Both the position numbers and the translations under genes were made by a program. The notes beneath the pieces are model-generated. The model was not told the origin of the DNA. It made no database searches and saw only the letters and a list, made by a program, of their open reading frames with translations. A stretch of DNA of 30,909 bases, taken from an uncultured Bacilli bacterium (GTDB lineage Bacteria > Bacillota_I > Bacilli_A > RFN20 > CAG-288). The DNA lies in contig CAKVBX010000017.1 in the NCBI GenBank assembly GCA_934725685.1, positions 1-30,909 on the forward strand. Reading direction: 5' to 3'. Positions 13,071 through 20,280 of this stretch are shown one piece after another. Each line of letters starts with the position of its first letter. The stretch's first letter is position 1.

Positions 13071-14768
13071 ATGGCAGATTTGAAACAGATTTTATCATCC
13101 CCTGTCGAGATCTATGCACTCGGCGGACTTGGAGAGGTTGGAAAAAACCTCTATTGCATCGAAAACGAAACGACGATTCTCATCGTGGACTGCGGTGTCA
13201 TGTTTCCGGATGCGAGCATGCCGGGTGTGGACTATGTCATCCCGGATTTCACCCATCTGATTGAGAATCAGAAGAAGATCAAGGGACTTGTCATCACCCA
13301 TGGTCATGAAGACCATATCGGTGGCATTCCCTTCCTCCTCCGTCAGATTGAGCTTCCCGCCATCTATGCGCCGAAGATTGCCTGCGCCCTGATCCGTCAC
13401 AAGATCGAAGACGGAAAAATCCGTACCAGGACCAGAGTCCTCGAATACAAAGAGAGCGATGTCCTCAAGTTCGGAGACTTCCAGGTGGAATTCTTCCACG
13501 TCACCCACTCCATTCCGGATTCCTTCGGTCTCTATATCACGACTCCGCAAGGCACCATCGTCGAGACCGGTGACTTCAAGATCGACCTCACCCCGGTCGA
13601 CGGCGATTTCAACCTTTCCAAGCTGACCCGCTTCGGAGACAAAGGCATCGATCTTCTCATGGCCGACTCCACCAATGCCGAAAAGGAAGGTTACACCAAA
13701 AGTGAACGCACCGTCATCCGCGGCATTCAGGATGTCTTCTCGGAAGCGCCGGGAAGACTGCTCATTTCCACCTTCTCTTCCAACATTTCCCGTATTCAGC
13801 AGATCATCGAAACCAGCATGAAATTCCGGAGAAAGATCATCGTCTTCGGAAGGAGCATGGAAAGCAATATCGAGGCGGCCCGTGAATTCGGCTACATCAA
13901 AGTGCCGGATGAATACCTCGCTTCTCCGGAGGACCTCAAGACCCTTCCGCCGGAACAGATCACCATCCTCTGCACCGGAACCCAGGGAGAACCGATGGCG
14001 GTCCTCTCCCGTATCGCCCGCGGCGATCACCGCTTCATCCATGTCATCCCGGGTGACACCATCGTCTTCTCCTCTTCCGTCATTCCAGGAAATACTGCCG
14101 CCATCAACCGCCTCATCAACCAGCTGAGCCGTCTCGGCGCTTCCGTCGTCACCAATTCCGTCCTCTATAACCTCCATGCGTCCGGACACGCCTCCAAGCA
14201 GGAAATGAGACTTCTCCAGAAGCTTGCAAGACCGCACTACTTCATGCCAGTCCACGGCGAATACCGTATGTTGAAGCTCCATGCGAGAATCGGTGTCGAA
14301 TGCGGTCTTCCCAAGGATCACACCTTTGTCTGTGAGAACGGCGATGTCCTCACCCTCATCAACCACAAGGTGTCCCGCAGTACGACCACCCTCCCCGCCG
14401 ACAGCATCTACATCGACGGAAAGAATCCGGTCGGCATTTCCAACTCCGTCATCAAGGACCGCTCCACCCTCATCAACGAGGGCATGGTCGGGGTCTTCTT
14501 AGTCATTGACCAGAAGCACAACACCCTCGTCTCCGCTCCGGTTGTCGAATCCAAGGGATTCATTTCCAGCAACAAGAAAGGCCTCCAGAAGAAAGCCTCC
14601 GAAATCATCGGCATCGAAGTCATGAGAGTGATGGCTTCTTCCCAGAGAGTCAACTATAACGAACTGAAGAACACCGTGAAAAGTGTCGCTTCCCACTTCC
14701 TCTATCGGGAAAGCCACCGCAATCCGATGGTCATTCCGGTCATCATGAATTACAATCCTGAGGAATAG
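13071..14768 (+). CDS. rnj: Ribonuclease J
   Basis: A 565-residue metallo-beta-lactamase/beta-CASP ribonuclease with 5'-3' exonuclease and endonuclease activity in mRNA decay and rRNA maturation. The zinc motif is THGHEDHIGG (76-85; ligands His77, His79, Asp81, His82), the beta-CASP part has FGRSMESNIEAA and TGTQGEPMAVLSRIARGDHR, and HASGHASKQE supplies the late His motif; HYFMPVHGEYRML and a C-terminal dimerisation region complete it. The length is close to Bacillus RNase J1 (555). A longer frame from 12975 exists, but GAGGT at 13059-13063 sits 7 nt before the ATG at 13071, so that start is used. maf follows 2 nt after the stop. Confidence 0.95.
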   Translation: MADLKQILSSPVEIYALGGLGEVGKNLYCIENETTILIVDCGVMFPDASMPGVDYVIPDFTHLIENQKKIKGLVITHGHEDHIGGIPFLLRQIELPAIYAPKIACALIRHKIEDGKIRTRTRVLEYKESDVLKFGDFQVEFFHVTHSIPDSFGLYITTPQGTIVETGDFKIDLTPVDGDFNLSKLTRFGDKGIDLLMADSTNAEKEGYTKSERTVIRGIQDVFSEAPGRLLISTFSSNISRIQQIIETSMKFRRKIIVFGRSMESNIEAAREFGYIKVPDEYLASPEDLKTLPPEQITILCTGTQGEPMAVLSRIARGDHRFIHVIPGDTIVFSSSVIPGNTAAINRLINQLSRLGASVVTNSVLYNLHASGHASKQEMRLLQKLARPHYFMPVHGEYRMLKLHARIGVECGLPKDHTFVCENGDVLTLINHKVSRSTTTLPADSIYIDGKNPVGISNSVIKDRSTLINEGMVGVFLVIDQKHNTLVSAPVVESKGFISSNKKGLQKKASEIIGIEVMRVMASSQRVNYNELKNTVKSVASHFLYRESHRNPMVIPVIMNYNPEE

Positions 14769-14770
14769 AC

Positions 14771-15340
14771 ATGATCATCCTCGCAAGCAAATCCCCAAGA
14801 AGAGTCGAAATCCTGAAAGAGATTTTGGGTGACATTCCCTTTACGACAATCCCCTCCTCCTTCAACGAGCGTGGGATTGAGGAAAAGAACGTGAGAAAAC
14901 TCTGTCTGAAAGAAGCACAGGGAAAGGGAAAGGAAGTCGCTCTTCTCCATCCTTCCGATATCGTCATCGCCTCGGATACGATGGTCTCCTATCAGGGAGA
15001 ACAGCTCGGAAAACCGAAGGATGCGGAAGATGTCTTCCGCATGCTGAGGATGCTCACCGGCAACGTCCATGAAGTGGTGACCGCCTATACCATCATGAAG
15101 GGGGATACGGAACTGAAACACCGCGTCTGTGTCGCCAGGGTCTTCCTGGAAAAAATGGCGGATTGTGAGATTCAGTCCTACATCGATTCCGGTTCCCCGT
15201 TCGATAAGGCGGGCGCCTACGGAATTCAGGACAGCGATTTCATCGAAAGCAAAGTCCTCTCCGGTGATTATTACACCATCATGGGTCTCCCCATGGATGA
15301 CCTCGAAAAAGATCTTCTCGATCTCGGCATCATCGACTGA
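14771..15340 (+). CDS. maf: Maf-like nucleotide pyrophosphatase
   Basis: A 189-residue Maf/Ham1-fold enzyme that hydrolyses dTTP, UTP or modified nucleotides to the monophosphate, a house-cleaning role; in Bacillus its overproduction blocks septation. Motifs: ASKSPRRVEIL at the N-terminus, the catalytic Asp in IASDTMVSYQGEQLGKP, and DKAGAYGIQD near residue 150. The DTMV-GKP and AGAYGIQD forms fit the dTTP/UTP branch (YhdE type). It starts 2 nt after the RNase J stop with GAGGA as ribosome site inside the end of that gene, so the two are co-transcribed to the terminator at 15424. Confidence 0.94.
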   Translation: MIILASKSPRRVEILKEILGDIPFTTIPSSFNERGIEEKNVRKLCLKEAQGKGKEVALLHPSDIVIASDTMVSYQGEQLGKPKDAEDVFRMLRMLTGNVHEVVTAYTIMKGDTELKHRVCVARVFLEKMADCEIQSYIDSGSPFDKAGAYGIQDSDFIESKVLSGDYYTIMGLPMDDLEKDLLDLGIID

Positions 15341-15423
15341 GTGATTCTTTCCTTGAACGAAAAACACGTCGCATTCGACATTGAGATTTCCGTGATACTT
15401 TACCGAATGACGCACAAAATTCT

Positions 15424-15461
15424 AAGGGTTTTGACCAAATCCAAAGGTCAAAACCCTTTTT
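15424..15461 (+). terminator. Terminator of the RNase J-maf operon
   Basis: A perfect 13-bp stem, AAGGGTTTTGACC (15424-15436) with its complement at 15446-15458, a 9-nt loop and a T-run to 15461. Confidence 0.95.
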
Positions 15462-15739
15462 CCATGCCACCGGTCAAAGTTCACATTGTTCTTGAATGCT
15501 GTTTTTTAATCAACATTGACAAAGTTTTTACGGGGGGTAAAATCAACATGGAAACAGTTTCCTATGCAAAAAAGCAGTTTTACGCTACTTTCCTAGTTTC
15601 GCTCTCAACACACCGAATTCCGATAACAAAAAATCTCCTATAATCTGTCCTGGTTCCAGCACATTTCGATAAAGTGCGGTTAAAGATGAAACAAACTTAT
15701 CAATGCGTAGATTCCGCAATGAATGAAAGGAAAAACATT
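15462..15739. other. Intergenic region upstream of the lipoprotein gene
   Basis: It holds two promoter-like sites (15516-15543 and the TATAAT at 15639-15644). A 31-codon frame (15548-15643) starts 4 nt past the first -10 box and lacks a ribosome site; it is too weak to call a gene. The rest shows nothing clear. Confidence 0.4.
15516..15543 (+). promoter_or_regulatory. Promoter upstream of the 219-residue lipoprotein gene
   Basis: A perfect TTGACA (15516-15521), a 16-nt spacer and TAAAAT (15538-15543). It would give a leader of about 190 nt to the ATG at 15740. A second -10 (TATAAT, 15639-15644) with no clear -35 box may be an alternative start. Confidence 0.55.
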
Positions 15740-16399
15740 ATGAAAAAACTCATCTTCTTATTGCCTATCTTTGCCATTTCCTTCCTGCCGTCTTGCGAAA
15801 AAGGAAATTCATCTAAGGTTTCCGATGAAATTCCGCCGGAAAGTGACAAAACCATCGTACCGATTGCAGAAGTTACCAGACAGCAATGGATGAAAACAAG
15901 ATTCATTTTTGAAGGCAAGATTCATTTTACAAAATATTACGACTATATCGTCGATGACTATGGATTTTCCCATGTTCTCTTCGGATCGAAGCAGAACGAT
16001 GAATCCGAACCGAACTACTATCGTTCCAGAGAAGAGGCAACACCTTCGCTGAACTACACGGATTTCACCGATGGAGAAAGAGTATGCTTCGCCTGGGGCG
16101 AACGGCAATCCTATGCGGAATCCATGGTCAATGACATTTGGAAATATGATAAGAATATCGTAACTCCCATCACAAAAGAAAGAGGAAAGATTAAAGAAAC
16201 GAACGGATTAACAACTTTTTTCCTGACTGATAAAGGGGAGTTGGAAATCAATACAGTGAGGAACGAAAAACTCTATTACACCTCCGATTTTTTGGAAACG
16301 AAGGCGGATAGTTCCAAAGACTATGATTCCTATCTAGTAAAAACCCCTGATTCCGAGGAACAGGGGAAAAACTTTGCGATATTCTTTGTAGAGGCCTGA
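15740..16399 (+). CDS. Predicted lipoprotein of unknown function
   Basis: A 219-residue protein with a short signal peptide MKKLIFLLPIFAISF and lipobox LPSC (Cys19), so it should sit on the outer membrane face. The mature part is charged and aromatic, with segments such as RFIFEGKIHFTKYYDYIVDDYGFSHVLFGSK, GERVCFAWGERQSYAES and LYYTSDFLETKAD that suggest a beta-rich fold. The family is not recognised. The frame is open 22 codons further up, but AAAGG lies 9 nt before the ATG at 15740 and the signal peptide begins there. The gene is convergent with the EIIB-like gene, and its terminator lies inside the end of that gene. Confidence 0.8.
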   Translation: MKKLIFLLPIFAISFLPSCEKGNSSKVSDEIPPESDKTIVPIAEVTRQQWMKTRFIFEGKIHFTKYYDYIVDDYGFSHVLFGSKQNDESEPNYYRSREEATPSLNYTDFTDGERVCFAWGERQSYAESMVNDIWKYDKNIVTPITKERGKIKETNGLTTFFLTDKGELEINTVRNEKLYYTSDFLETKADSSKDYDSYLVKTPDSEEQGKNFAIFFVEA

Positions 16400-16417
16400 T
16401 AGCCACGAATCCTTCTT

Positions 16418-16792
16418 TTACTTTGACTGCTTTTCGATATTCTCGGAAAGCAGTTTTTCAAAATCAGCGCTTTTGCTTCCGATGATGAAGACAATGCGGT
16501 TTCCCATGAACATGCAGGAATCGAGTTCCTTCATGATGGCATCCTTATCGACAATGTTCATATCCTTTAACGTCACCGAAACGCGGGAACCTCTGGATGT
16601 GATTTCCAAAATATTGTCCTTTCCACCGAACAGCGTCGAAAGATGGGAAGCGGAAGTCTGAATTTTCTCCTCCACTTTCTTTTCCGATTCCTTGATTCTC
16701 TTCTTTTTGTTTATGGCAAGAATCACACCGATCAAAGCGCCGACGACCAAACAGACGGCAAGTGCAATCAGCACATACATCCAAACTTTCAT
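16418..16792 (-). CDS. Membrane-anchored EIIB-like protein lacking the phospho-cysteine
   Basis: A 124-residue protein with an N-terminal membrane helix (about 5-27), a basic linker and a domain (about 50-120) resembling the glucose-type PTS EIIB domain: LFGGKDNILEI, VSVTLKDMNIVDKDAI and FMGNRIVFIIGSKSADFEKLL follow the EIIB pattern closely. The phosphate-carrying Cys of the CxTRLR motif is replaced (SRGSR, Arg67 at the Cys position), so it cannot act in normal phosphotransfer. It begins 1 nt after the NAD kinase stop codon, so the two are coupled. The role is unknown; a structural or sensing part is possible. Confidence 0.65.
   Translation of the reverse strand: MKVWMYVLIALAVCLVVGALIGVILAINKKKRIKESEKKVEEKIQTSASHLSTLFGGKDNILEITSRGSRVSVTLKDMNIVDKDAIMKELDSCMFMGNRIVFIIGSKSADFEKLLSENIEKQSK
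16426..16458 (+). terminator. Terminator of the lipoprotein gene, inside a convergent gene
   Basis: A 10-bp stem (16426-16435 with 16445-16454, one T-G pair) around a 9-nt loop, followed by a T-run to 16458. It lies within the last codons of the EIIB-like gene, so it serves the plus strand while coding on the minus strand. Confidence 0.75.
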
Positions 16793-16793
16793 G

Positions 16794-17573
16794 TCAATCC
16801 TCCAATCCGGAAATATTCTTCCTCAGCCGCTTCACCTGAGATAATCTCCGATAGTGAAGCAGGGTGATATAACGTTCCTTACTCCCATGAAACTCATAGA
16901 CACTGCCCTTCAGATCCTCCCGATAAATGCCGTCGAGGTAAGCTTCGATGAAACCTTCCTTTATCGTGACCGTCAGAATCTGATCATTGGCGAGGATGGC
17001 TTTATTGATCGGATTGGGAGAAAGGCGGTTATAACAAGGGGCAATCGTCGAATACTGATAAATGTCAGGCTTTCCCAAAACGACAGGAGAGGAAAGCGAA
17101 GTGAGATAACCGGTGGTTCCGATGGGAGTCGAGACAACGATGCCGTTCGCACGGACGGTCGTAAGCAATTGGCCATTGATGGCGATATCAAGCCAGCAGG
17201 TCTCTCCGGACTGCACGGCGACATCATTGAGAAATTCATGCCTTTTTCCATCAACCAACATTTCATAGAATGGGATTCTCTCTTCCGTCGGTTCTTCCGT
17301 AAAGAAGTCCGAAAGAAATTCAGACAGTTCGTCATGGTCATAATCGGAATAGAATCCGAGATGCCCCGTGTTGATCAGAATGAAACGTCCCTGTTTTCCA
17401 TAGAGGTGAACCGCTCTCATCAGAGAGCCGTCGCCTCCGAAGACAAAGATCAGTTCCGGATTCGTCTCCGTATAGAAAAAGCCATGGTTTTCTAGGCTTT
17501 CGCGGAGCTCTTTCACCAAGACATCATTGTTTTCCCGTTTCTTTGATTCGATGACAAAGGACGTGCTTTTCAT
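16794..17573 (-). CDS. nadK: NAD kinase
   Basis: A 259-residue enzyme that phosphorylates NAD to NADP with ATP or polyphosphate. The GGDGS motif at 46-50 holds the catalytic Asp; LNDVAVQSGE takes the place of the usual NE motif, and RANGIVVSTPIGTTGYLTSLSSPVV is the conserved nucleotide-binding stretch. IAPCYNRLSPNPINKAIL and the C-terminal strand region complete the fold. Length is typical (260-300). It is divergent from the CYTH gene over a 67-nt gap, which recalls the yjbK-yjbN (ppnK) neighbourhood of Bacillus. The ATG is preceded by a modest GAAAGAGA ribosome site. Confidence 0.94.
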   Translation of the reverse strand: MKSTSFVIESKKRENNDVLVKELRESLENHGFFYTETNPELIFVFGGDGSLMRAVHLYGKQGRFILINTGHLGFYSDYDHDELSEFLSDFFTEEPTEERIPFYEMLVDGKRHEFLNDVAVQSGETCWLDIAINGQLLTTVRANGIVVSTPIGTTGYLTSLSSPVVLGKPDIYQYSTIAPCYNRLSPNPINKAILANDQILTVTIKEGFIEAYLDGIYREDLKGSVYEFHGSKERYITLLHYRRLSQVKRLRKNISGLED

Positions 17574-17603
17574 TTTCGGTTCTCTTTCTATTTTTCCGTT
17601 GTT

Positions 17604-17613
17604 ATTGTATCAT
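17604..17613. promoter_or_regulatory. Overlapping divergent -10 boxes for nadK and the CYTH gene
   Basis: The minus strand reads TGATACAAT (17604-17612), an extended -10 for nadK with a leader of about 24 nt. The plus strand reads TATCAT (17608-17613), a -10 for the CYTH gene with a leader of about 20 nt. The two share six base pairs, so the two promoters could not be opened independently. Confidence 0.4.
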
Positions 17614-17640
17614 AATAGCGTACAAAATAGAGGGTAGAAA

Positions 17641-18222
17641 ATGTCAAGCAACAATATCGAAATCGAAGCGAAGGTCTTACTCAGCAAGAAAGACTATCAG
17701 AAACTCCTCGAGAATCTTCCTTTCGAAGAAAAAGTCAAAATCCAGAAGAACTATTTTCTCGACAGTCCGGACCGCATCATGAAGAAATACGGAATGACGA
17801 TGCGTCTGCGCCAGAGAGAGGGGCAGAACAAACTGACGATGAAGGCCCCCTTGGCGGAAGGCCTCCTCGACAAGAGTCAGTCTCTCAGCGACAGCGAAGC
17901 GGATTCTCTCATTCAGAACAATCTCTTCCCGAGAGGCGACATTCAGGACTTCCTCGATATCCTCCATATCGATGTCTCCAAGTTCCTTATTCTCGCCGAG
18001 CTCACGACAGAGCGCCAGGAATGCACCTATGACGGATTCGAAATCAACATCTCCAAGAACATCTACTCCGACTGTGTCGACTATGAACTCGAATGCGATT
18101 CCGACTCCGTGAGCAACTCTCAGAACACGCTCCGTGAGATCTGCAACCGATATCATATCGAATATAAGATCAATACGCTCTCTAAAGAGACGAGAGCCAT
18201 CAATGCCGCATTGATGAAATAA
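17641..18222 (+). CDS. CYTH domain protein (triphosphate tunnel metalloenzyme)
   Basis: A 193-residue YjbK-type CYTH protein, expected to hydrolyse tripolyphosphate or a nucleoside triphosphate inside a beta-barrel tunnel. The defining ExExK motif is IEIEAK at residues 6-11; further tunnel residues appear as MTMRLRQREGQNKLTMKAP, LAELTTERQECTYDGFEINISKN and YDCVDYELECD-type strands. GAGGG lies 7 nt before the ATG. In Bacillus the yjbK gene sits near the NAD kinase gene, as here. It ends at the bidirectional terminator at 18242. Confidence 0.88.
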   Translation: MSSNNIEIEAKVLLSKKDYQKLLENLPFEEKVKIQKNYFLDSPDRIMKKYGMTMRLRQREGQNKLTMKAPLAEGLLDKSQSLSDSEADSLIQNNLFPRGDIQDFLDILHIDVSKFLILAELTTERQECTYDGFEINISKNIYSDCVDYELECDSDSVSNSQNTLREICNRYHIEYKINTLSKETRAINAALMK

Positions 18223-18241
18223 GTAGTCATAAAACCAAACG

Positions 18242-18267
18242 AAAAGGTATCCGGCCGGATACCTTTT
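18242..18267. terminator. Bidirectional terminator between the CYTH and Spx-family genes
   Basis: A fully symmetrical AAAAGGTATCCG/CGGATACCTTTT palindrome centred at 18254-18255, with A-runs before and T-runs after on both strands. It is the only clear terminator for the minus-strand array that begins at atpI. Confidence 0.9.
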
Positions 18268-18280
18268 CTGATGGTTTCTG

Positions 18281-18745
18281 TCAGCAGTCTTTCTTCAGCC
18301 GATCATTGAAATGATGATCGCAGTTCCCGTAATTCGGACAGTTGGCTTCCGTACAGATATGGGAAGCAATTTTCTTTGCGGAAACAATCTCTGCTTTCTT
18401 ACGTTCGAAGATTTCAATTTCGTCGGCGTTATATCCGACCTGGATGAACTGATCGTCCACGATGATCGGACGCTTCAGGACGGTAGGGTTCTCCTGAATG
18501 AAGCGGACAAGTTCTCCGACGGACATGCTTTCAACATTGACATTCTTTTCCTTGAAAACCTTGCTTCTTGTGGAAATGATCTCATCGGCACCATCGAGGG
18601 ACTTCATCAGAATTTCCTTGAGTTCCTCTCCGGTCAAGGGTTTCTTCAGAATGTTGATTTCCTCAAACGGAATCTGCTGTTCTTCAAACCAGGCCTTGAC
18701 CTTGCGGCAGCTCAGACAGCTCGGAGAGAGATAAATTTTAATCAT
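18281..18745 (-). CDS. Spx/ArsC-family regulator with an extra Cys/His-rich C-terminus
   Basis: A 154-residue thioredoxin-fold protein of the Spx family, which in Bacilli binds the RNA polymerase alpha C-terminal domain and reshapes transcription under thiol stress. The redox switch CLSC is at 10-13 (MIKIYLSPSCLSC), and TVLKRPIIVDDQFIQVGYN matches the conserved RPI region. Canonical Spx is about 131 residues; here a tail of about 25 residues, HICTEANCPNYGNCDHHF and a final Cys, adds four cysteines and three histidines and could bind a metal. The ATG at 18745 has AGGAGG 9 nt upstream inside the end of the phosphatidyltransferase gene, which it overlaps by 8 bp; the longer frame from 18856 is rejected. 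Last gene of the array. Confidence 0.85.
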   Translation of the reverse strand: MIKIYLSPSCLSCRKVKAWFEEQQIPFEEINILKKPLTGEELKEILMKSLDGADEIISTRSKVFKEKNVNVESMSVGELVRFIQENPTVLKRPIIVDDQFIQVGYNADEIEIFERKKAEIVSAKKIASHICTEANCPNYGNCDHHFNDRLKKDC

Positions 18746-19463
18746 GCTTGCTTTCCTCCTTTTTCTGCTCGGGAACGGCATCTGGTCCATGTTTGATGAT
18801 TTTATGGACTGCAAAGCTATAGAGAATCCATGCCAACAATAGGAAAAAGATTGCAAAGGTACAAAGAGAATCGAAGATGAAATGGGCGCATTTCATTCCT
18901 TCCGCCGTATTGAGCGGATAAATACGTACAATGGAAGGTCCGAAGAAGAGCAGAGATCCTAAGACGAGATAGAAGAGGAAAGTGGAGAGCTTTCCGTACC
19001 ATTTGGCACCGCCGAAGGATTTGTTGTTCCTGGCAAGATAGATATCCTGGAGCATCAGCGTCAGCTCCTTGAGCACGAAGACACCCAGCATACAGAAGAG
19101 GGACGGGAACATATAGAAGCGGATGCAGAGGGCTAAGACAATGGCAAACTGAAGCAGTTTGTCGGCAATCGGATCGAGCACCTTCCCTAAGTTGGACTGC
19201 AGATGGAAGGTCCTTGCGATATAGCCATCAATGAAGTCCGTATAACTGGCGATGACCATGATGGCAAAAGCGAAATAAACATTGGCATTCTTGTTCCCGG
19301 CTAGGCTGAAGTCGGAAAGATAGACGGCTAGGAAGACAAAGACAAGAAGAATGCGGAAATAGCAGAGAATATTCGGTAGCAAAAAAGCCTCTTCCTTACG
19401 GAAATAGTTTTTAAACACGCTGATGAACTGACTGCTTTTTTCGGTCTGTTTTCTGTTTTTCAT
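18738..19463 (-). CDS. pgsA: CDP-alcohol phosphatidyltransferase (PgsA-like)
   Basis: A 241-residue integral membrane enzyme with about six helices. The family motif D(x2)DG(x2)AR(x8)G(x3)D(x3)D is complete: Asp76, Asp79, Gly80, Ala83-Arg84, Gly93, Asp97 and Asp101 in TDFIDGYIART...LGKVLDPIADK. The closest role is phosphatidylglycerophosphate synthase, which joins CDP-diacylglycerol and glycerol-3-phosphate, the first step to phosphatidylglycerol; other CDP-alcohol transferases share the motif, so the substrate is inferred. It is longer than usual (about 180-190) by a charged N-terminal extension and a charged tail. It begins 7 nt after truA and overlaps the Spx-family gene. Confidence 0.85.
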   Translation of the reverse strand: MKNRKQTEKSSQFISVFKNYFRKEEAFLLPNILCYFRILLVFVFLAVYLSDFSLAGNKNANVYFAFAIMVIASYTDFIDGYIARTFHLQSNLGKVLDPIADKLLQFAIVLALCIRFYMFPSLFCMLGVFVLKELTLMLQDIYLARNNKSFGGAKWYGKLSTFLFYLVLGSLLFFGPSIVRIYPLNTAEGMKCAHFIFDSLCTFAIFFLLLAWILYSFAVHKIIKHGPDAVPEQKKEESKHD

Positions 19464-19470
19464 TGCAACT

Positions 19471-20280
19471 TTAAATTATATCAGTTTTCCCAGTATCTTT
19501 GAAAAAAACACTCGGAAATTCTTCCTCATTTTTGTTCTGATCCAATAGCGGATAGAAGATACGCTCCAGATAGAGTCCTTTCCCTTCCGCCTTGTACTTG
19601 ATGTATCTGCTCTCCTTCCCTTCGAGAAGAGAAGCAAGCGTGGCAAGTGTCACTTTGTTTTCAGCATAGAGAAGAGCGGCTCCGACCATGAAGCGGACCT
19701 GATAGCGGAGAAACGCTTTGCTCTGGAAGCGGAGATAAAGCATGCCGTCATTTTCACAAAGGGAGGTTTTATCGAGAATCAGATGCGTATTCTCACCTCC
19801 TTCCGGCGTGGAAAAATAACGGAAGTCGTGTTCTCCCTGAAAAAGGGAGAGGGCCTCTTTCATTTTCGACACCTCCAATACTCCCTTCGGCGCATAGGAG
19901 AGAGAGGAAAGAAGCGGATTCTTCCGTTCCGTGTTCTGAACGAGGTAACAGTAGGTCTTATAGCGGCAATCATACCGTGGAGAGAAGTCTTCCGGTACCG
20001 GAGCGACTTCCTTCACGACGACATCGTCAGAAAAGCATCGCTCGAGATAATAGCAAAGGTGAGAAGGTGTGATTTCCGTATTGTCGGTCTCAAAAGTCAT
20101 GGCAAAATCGAGGGCGCTCACAAAGCGGTCCAATCGGGAAGAAATCGTGACCGCAACCGGCGTATTGTAAATCCGGGAGAGTTTCTCTTCGAAGACTCCC
20201 TGAATCGTCGGATGATTCTTCTGGCGCTGCGTTCCATAGAAGGCGCCGCCGGAAAAAGCGATGCGGATCAGATATTTCAT
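19471..20280 (-). CDS. truA: tRNA pseudouridine synthase A with a divergent active-site signature
   Basis: A 269-residue TruA-family enzyme that makes pseudouridine at positions 38-40 of tRNA anticodon arms. Family landmarks: the N-terminal YLIRIAFSGGAFYGTQRQ, YKTYCYLV, the FSTPEGGENT region and FLRYQVRFMVGAAL (usual FLxHMVRxxVG). The usual active-site signature GRTDAGVHA reads SRLDRFVSA here, with only the Arg and the catalytic Asp51 kept. It may still be active, but substrate binding could differ. It overlaps ecfT by 4 bp; linkage of truA to ecfT is common in Bacilli. Confidence 0.88.
   Translation of the reverse strand: MKYLIRIAFSGGAFYGTQRQKNHPTIQGVFEEKLSRIYNTPVAVTISSRLDRFVSALDFAMTFETDNTEITPSHLCYYLERCFSDDVVVKEVAPVPEDFSPRYDCRYKTYCYLVQNTERKNPLLSSLSYAPKGVLEVSKMKEALSLFQGEHDFRYFSTPEGGENTHLILDKTSLCENDGMLYLRFQSKAFLRYQVRFMVGAALLYAENKVTLATLASLLEGKESRYIKYKAEGKGLYLERIFYPLLDQNKNEEEFPSVFFKDTGKTDII

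Noticed and set aside
13095..14366. A 423-codon frame on the minus strand opposite RNase J
   Set aside because: It is a shadow of the strongly conserved RNase J frame; the product is low-complexity Asp/Glu/Gly-rich and has no ribosome site.
15548..15643. A 31-codon frame behind a TTGACA/TAAAAT promoter
   Set aside because: It begins 4 nt past the -10 box, probably upstream of the real start point, has no ribosome site and no recognisable product.
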